From: Eutreptiella sp. 'Long Island Sound 2002'
Taxonomy: Eukaryota > Euglenozoa > Euglenophyceae > Eutreptiales > Eutreptiaceae
Reading direction: 5' to 3'
Length of the DNA: 64,000 nt
NCBI GenBank assembly: GCA_964036045.1
Contig: CAXIWF010000703.1
Coordinates: forward strand, 1-64,000
The notes below the pieces were generated by a model. The model searched no databases, was not told the DNA's origin, and was given only the letters and a program-made list of their open reading frames with translations. Positions 59,440-64,000 of this stretch are shown piece by piece; the stretch's first letter is position 1; each line of letters begins with the position of its first letter. The translations under genes and the position numbers were made by a program.

Positions 59440-60025
59440 ATACAGTCTCCCCGAAAGTACTAAAAATAGCAAATTGTACCAAATCGACGTGAAAATCTTT
59501 GTACCCCCCCTATTTCGAGGTCGCTGATTCCGAAAATGCAATTCTTTTTCGAATCTGAGACAGTGGCGTCGAGATATGAGGGGGTCCAAATGGAGCGCGC
59601 GCGCGACCAAAAACTCGGTAATAACCGCCCCAACCGCCAAATCTGAGTTGATATTCGGATTCAGCGACATCAAAATAGGGGGGGGGGGTACTAGTTTACC
59701 CATGTAGGTCCCCAGGGGGTCCTGCTCTAACACCACCCCAAAAGGGGTATCCCCATTCGTGGTGAGGAACGGGCAGAGCCTACCGAGTTGGTAATAGTCA
59801 CCCATATCCTAAAATGAGCTATTGACACAGTAAACCCCCCCTATTTCGGGGTCGCTGAGTCCAAAACGTCACTCATTTTGCGAATCCGAGACGGTGGCGT
59901 CGAGCTATGGGGGAGGGGGGTCCTAACGAGCGGTGGGGGGTCCGAAAAACCCCCCCTCCAAAATGCGTTCGCATAAGGGCGCTGTCACAAGGACGTTATG
60001 CTACGCACATCCTTCTTGGAGGCAC
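59440..60025 (+). promoter_or_regulatory. 5S-SL intergenic spacer, D/E boundary
   Basis: Counterpart of 20518-21103 with the same direct and inverted motif copies. Confidence 0.6.
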
Positions 60026-60126
60026 ACTTTCTGAGTGTCTATTTTTTTTCGGTATATACTCGCTCCTTACTAGGCAGCTTTGGTGCTTTCAGCGCCACTT
60101 TGTGGAGGCCAATGGGCCAATCTCCT
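60026..60126 (+). ncRNA. Spliced-leader (SL) RNA gene, unit E
   Basis: Identical to the unit A copy; exon 60026-60051 with T8, then GTATAT. Confidence 0.92.
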
Positions 60127-60333
60127 TCCAAAACCAAAGTCCTCTCCACTGGAGTCCGGATCATAGGCTCAAGCTCAGCACCCACCATTTACTCCGCACA
60201 CATCCGCACACATGTCCCTCCCCTTTGCGTAACACCCTGCCCTTCCTTCCCTGGTGGTATCGCGGCATGCGCTGCCCCGCCCCTTCCGCCCCTCCCCCCT
60301 AGGGGAGTAGGGTTTGTCCATGTCCCTTGTGCG

Positions 60334-60533
60334 CAGGAGACAATGGGGTGGGGTGGGGTGGGGGGGTGCATGCGCGCAGTTGAGGCCGCGGTCACATTTT
60401 GTCGGCCCATTTGTGTGTGCTTCTTGCTTACTTGGGCCCTGGTTCCCCGTTTGCAGGGTATCTTTGTCTGATTGTGCCCCATGTGCGGCGCTTAACGGCC
60501 GAATCTGTTCGTTGCTGGCCCGTTCGGACGCGG
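60334..60533. repeat. R1 repeat, SL-downstream copy, unit E
   Basis: Same block, with G-tract at 60345-60366. Confidence 0.85.
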
Positions 60534-61433
60534 ACAATGATTTGTGCCATGTGATGTTTTTTCCAATCTGTTGCATTCGGTGACGTTGCCGATCGATGTG
60601 CACAGTGATACGCTGTATGGAGAGTGTTGTCCTGGGGACAGCTTGTTTTTTGGGCTTCTAGTCAGCTTTGCTGGGAGTTTTGTTTTGTATTCTTTGCACC
60701 ATGTCGTGCTGTGAGCAATGTGTTGTGTCTTGTGCGCAGTGCTGTCTATTGCAAGCTGTATCCAAAAACTTCCATGGTGCAGAACAAAGGTCTCATTGAA
60801 GCTCATGTTTTTCGCACATGGCCGCCATGGCACCTTCTTAGGAGCTAGATCTTCCTCTGAGTGTGCTGAGACCATCCCGCCCCCCTCCTGGACAAGAATC
60901 TTAGAGATTCCAAATGTGCACATGCCTCTACAATGCCACATACCTTCGGGAAATCCTTCTGTGTAACCCGCATAGGCCTGTACGCAAAGGCTAAAAAGGA
61001 TTTCAAAAATTTGCTGAACGAGGAATCTCAACAACCCTAGCTCCTTGAGGGAATATATGAATGGTCCAAATGCTCGATCTAGCCATAATTCAAAGGCAGG
61101 AAATACATTCTAAACTGTAAGCCACAAATTATCATAACTATTGCAACTTTCCTCAACCTCTTTTGTCCGCAAAAATCTTGACGCAGTGATATTGCAGGTA
61201 GTAAAGACGTATCACTATTACTATCGCAAAAAGGAATGTCGAAGTGGTCCACTTCACGGTTCAAAAAATCCTAGTTTGTTGCGTGACGATGTTACAAATT
61301 TTGTACATACCATTGTCTGTTGGAAACAGAACACTGCATGTGTCCTGTGTGCTACAAAACCGCGGCTGCCAAAGTACTGCATGATTCGATGCTCAACAAC
61401 TTACCAAAATGTCAAACCCATAGCAGATGAGGT
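60534..61433. other. Unassigned spacer after R1, unit E
   Basis: Counterpart of 660-1559; nothing recognised. Confidence 0.5.
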
Positions 61434-63426
61434 ATGGGATCAAATTGTCCTAACCAATTTTGAGAAACATCCCAGATGTCCCCAATATCCTAGTGAGTTT
61501 AAAATACAATATCACAATCTTCTACACAACCATAGATCTATCAAGGCTGCGCATCCCGATGGCTAACCCGTACGAAATGAAAAGCGCGCCAACGAATGTC
61601 CTAAGTCGTGTTTGAGAAAACGATCCTAAGTCCGAATGCAGAAAAGATCCTAATGATTCTAATTATCATAAAAGTCCTAACCAGGCGAACATGTTGCGAT
61701 GAGTCATTGTCAAAGATATGGAAAAATAGGTTATCCTTATCCTAGAACCTCTGTCTAACGCGTGGAAAAAACATCCTAAGTATCCTGAACATCCCCAGCC
61801 TTTGGGACAGAACGTTAGGGCTAGGAAACATCCTAACTATGCCAAGTACTGAATATTCCTCGATAACACCAACGAATATACTACATATCCTAAGAGTGGT
61901 TACAATTACGGTTGTCATGAGTTATTTGCCATCACTACACATGCAAAATGTAAAAAGAACGATATTCTAACTCCTGTTGGAGAAAATATCCTAAATATCT
62001 TCAACTGACTGAACATTTGTTCTCAAAAATATCCCAAATATCCCAAGTACTTTGTGTGGCTCCGGGCATGTAATTATCCTAAACCTCCTGACCTGGCAAA
62101 CATGTTGCGATGGGTCATTGTCAAAGAGATGGATAAACCGGTTAGCCTTAGCCTAAAAACACTGTCTAATTTGTGCAAAAAACATCCTAAGTATCCTAAA
62201 TGTCCTCAACTTTTGGGACTGAAAGTTGGGGCTAGCAAACATCTTTAATGTGCTAAGTACTCCACTTTCTTCGATAACAGCAAGGAATATCTTAAATATC
62301 CTAAGAGTGGTTACAAGTACGGTTGTGATGAGGAATTTGCCATTACTATACATGAAAAATCTAAGAATAAAAATATCATAAGTGCTGACGGAGAAAATAT
62401 CCTAATTATCCTAAATATCCTAAACATCCCAATGGGCAAACAACGGGATGTTGAAAATGTTGTGAGTCCTAATTTTGCCAAGTCAGTCATCCGAATCATC
62501 GGGAAGATCGTTAAACCTCATGCAGAAAATATCCTAAGTATCCCAAATGTTCTGACCTGGCTCGTTTCTTTTCTCAAAAACATCCTAAATATCCTAAGTA
62601 CGTAATATTGTTCGGGGCATATCATCGAACATATTGTAAGTATCCGCTATTGGTGTGATGAGTAAGTAGCGATGGCTAGAAGGAAGATATCATAAGTCCT
62701 ATAGGAGACAATATTCGAATTATCCTAAATATTCTGAACCATCCAATGGGCCTACAACAGGATGCTGAAAATGTTGTGCTCAGCACGTGTCAAATACTTC
62801 CTAATCTCGCCAGACCAAACATCCTGAATATCAGCACCATTCTCTCAGATCATGCAGAAAATATCCTAAATATCCCAAATATCCTCAATTGACTGAACGT
62901 TCTTGCTCAAAAATATCCTCAATATCCCAAGTACTTCATGTAGCTTTGGGCATAACACCAGAAATATTCCAAAGATTCGAAGAAGGGTTACAGCTACCAT
63001 TGTGATGAGTACATTGCCAAAAATATCCTAAGTCCTGATGGAGACAATATCCTCATTATGTGGACCATCCTCAACATCGTAATGGACAAACAAACGCAGG
63101 CTGAACATGTTGTGATAAGCAATCGTCAAAAACATCCCAACCTCGCCAGAACAAATATTCTAAATGCAAGAAAAGATCCTAAAACGTCATGCAAAAAATA
63201 TCCTAAATATCCTAAATATCCCTAGCTGACTCATCTAGACTGAAACCTCCTGCTGAAAAATGTCCAAAATATCCCAAGTACTTAATATTCTTCCAGGCAA
63301 GGACCAAAAATATCCTAACTATCCTAAAAAATGGTTACCGTTAAAGCTAAGGTTAACCGTAACCCTTTTTTTTAGGATAATTAGGATATTTTCCCAAAAA
63401 AATGATCGGGTGTTTGGGATATTTTA
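61434..63426. repeat. Decayed TATCCTAA-rich region, unit E
   Basis: Counterpart of 1560-3552 with the A/C/E marker AACGTTC. Confidence 0.75.
63306..63391. repeat. Long imperfect inverted repeat, unit E
   Basis: Same hairpin as 3432-3517. Confidence 0.85.
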
Positions 63427-64000
63427 GAACGCAAAAGTAACCTACTAGGATGCATTCTTTTGGCACTCACAAACCACCTCGCCTATGGAATGAGGCCTCA
63501 AGACAACACAAACAGCCCTGAACCAGTGCACCACACATGTGTAACGGCAGCACTGACAGCACTCAATTATACACTGATGTGATCAGAATTTCAATGATTC
63601 TCAGATGTACATTAGTGCAGTAAATTTTCCGCTTGTTTTCATGTTTTCCGTTCGCCGCCAGATGTCGCCTGTGAGCGCGCGTCGAGTCGCATTTGTCTTT
63701 CGTGATTTCCCAATCGGATTTATTTAAATTATTTCGAATGATTTCACGTTGTGTCATTATGTGCGATGAATGCGCATTGAGATTCTATGTCTGCTCCATT
63801 TTTGTAGACCGGGTTTTCGTACTCTTCATATTCCACCATGGAGTTCAAAGGACTTACAAGTGCTTCGCATATGTCGCTCCCCTAAGCTGGATATGGGTCT
63901 GAAGAGGGTTATGTGGGTTCGGAGATATCAGGGGCAGTGTCGGGCGTTACGACCCCTGGGGCATCAAGGCTACAGGCTTCGCAGTTACAACAAAGATCAA
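63427..64000. other. Unassigned spacer, unit E, cut by window end
   Basis: Counterpart of 3553-4126 with A/C/E markers; nothing recognised. Confidence 0.5.

Larger units (their letters stand above)
48590..59874. repeat. Tandem 5S-SL unit D (11,285 bp, short type)
   Basis: Nearly identical to unit B, with the B/D marker set and the same array length (3,150 bp) and junction. The 2-bp length difference from B is a loss of two T in the SL exon near 48762. Its 5S copy carries a private G-to-A change at 59367. Confidence 0.9.
59875..64000. repeat. Tandem 5S-SL unit E, truncated by window end (long-type markers)
   Basis: Only the first 4,126 bp are in the window, ending before the 12-bp minisatellite. 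Markers match A and C (AACGTTC near 62896, GCAGCACTG near 63546, TTTCGAATG near 63732), so the complete unit is expected to be of the long class. Confidence 0.88.

Overview
This window is eukaryotic, non-protein-coding, multi-copy DNA from a euglenid (Euglena gracilis or a close relative). Two small RNA genes show this. One is a spliced-leader (SL) RNA gene whose exon starts ACTTTCTGAGTGTCTA and continues T8-CG, followed by a GT splice donor; this matches the Euglena trans-spliced leader as I remember it. The other is a complete 5S rRNA gene of the Euglena type. 5S and SL genes lie on the same strand about 0.77 kb apart (start to start). Linkage of 5S and SL genes is known in Euglena, where I recall a compact repeat of about 0.6 kb. 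Here the same pair recurs only once per 11-21 kb. I could not run any search, so the species is an inference.

The window is a tandem array of five units, phased here on the first base: A 1-20952 (20,952 bp), B 20953-32239 (11,287 bp), C 32240-48589 (16,350 bp), D 48590-59874 (11,285 bp) and E 59875-64000 (truncated). Order inside a unit: SL promoter side and SL gene; a 200-bp G-rich repeat (R1); about 0.9 kb unassigned; about 2 kb of decayed TATCCTAA-rich repeats ending in a long hairpin; about 0.7 kb unassigned; a 12-bp minisatellite; an inverted ~285-bp element (S); a large array of 158-bp satellite monomers interrupted by forward S elements; a CTGACACACA minisatellite; about 0.85 kb unassigned; a 181-bp tandem repeat; a duplicated ~152-bp module; a second R1; a small GC hairpin; the 5S gene; a pol III T-run; a perfect 17-bp-stem hairpin; and the 5S-SL spacer leading into the next unit.

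Units are nearly identical outside the satellite. The length differences are fully accounted for by the 158-bp array (11,705 / 3,150 / 8,188 / 3,150 bp in A/B/C/D), the array's right-hand junction (A keeps a private ~1.5 kb segment), a 418-bp indel in A and a 2-bp deletion in D's SL exon. Single-base markers alternate A, C, E versus B, D, so the real repeat is a two-unit higher-order repeat.

I find no credible protein gene. The long open frames lie in C-rich satellite monomers that lack stop codons in all three forward frames. The only gene products expected are 5S rRNA for the large ribosomal subunit and SL RNA, which donates the common 5' leader to mRNAs by trans-splicing. The rest looks like spacer or satellite DNA expanded between 5S-SL cassettes.
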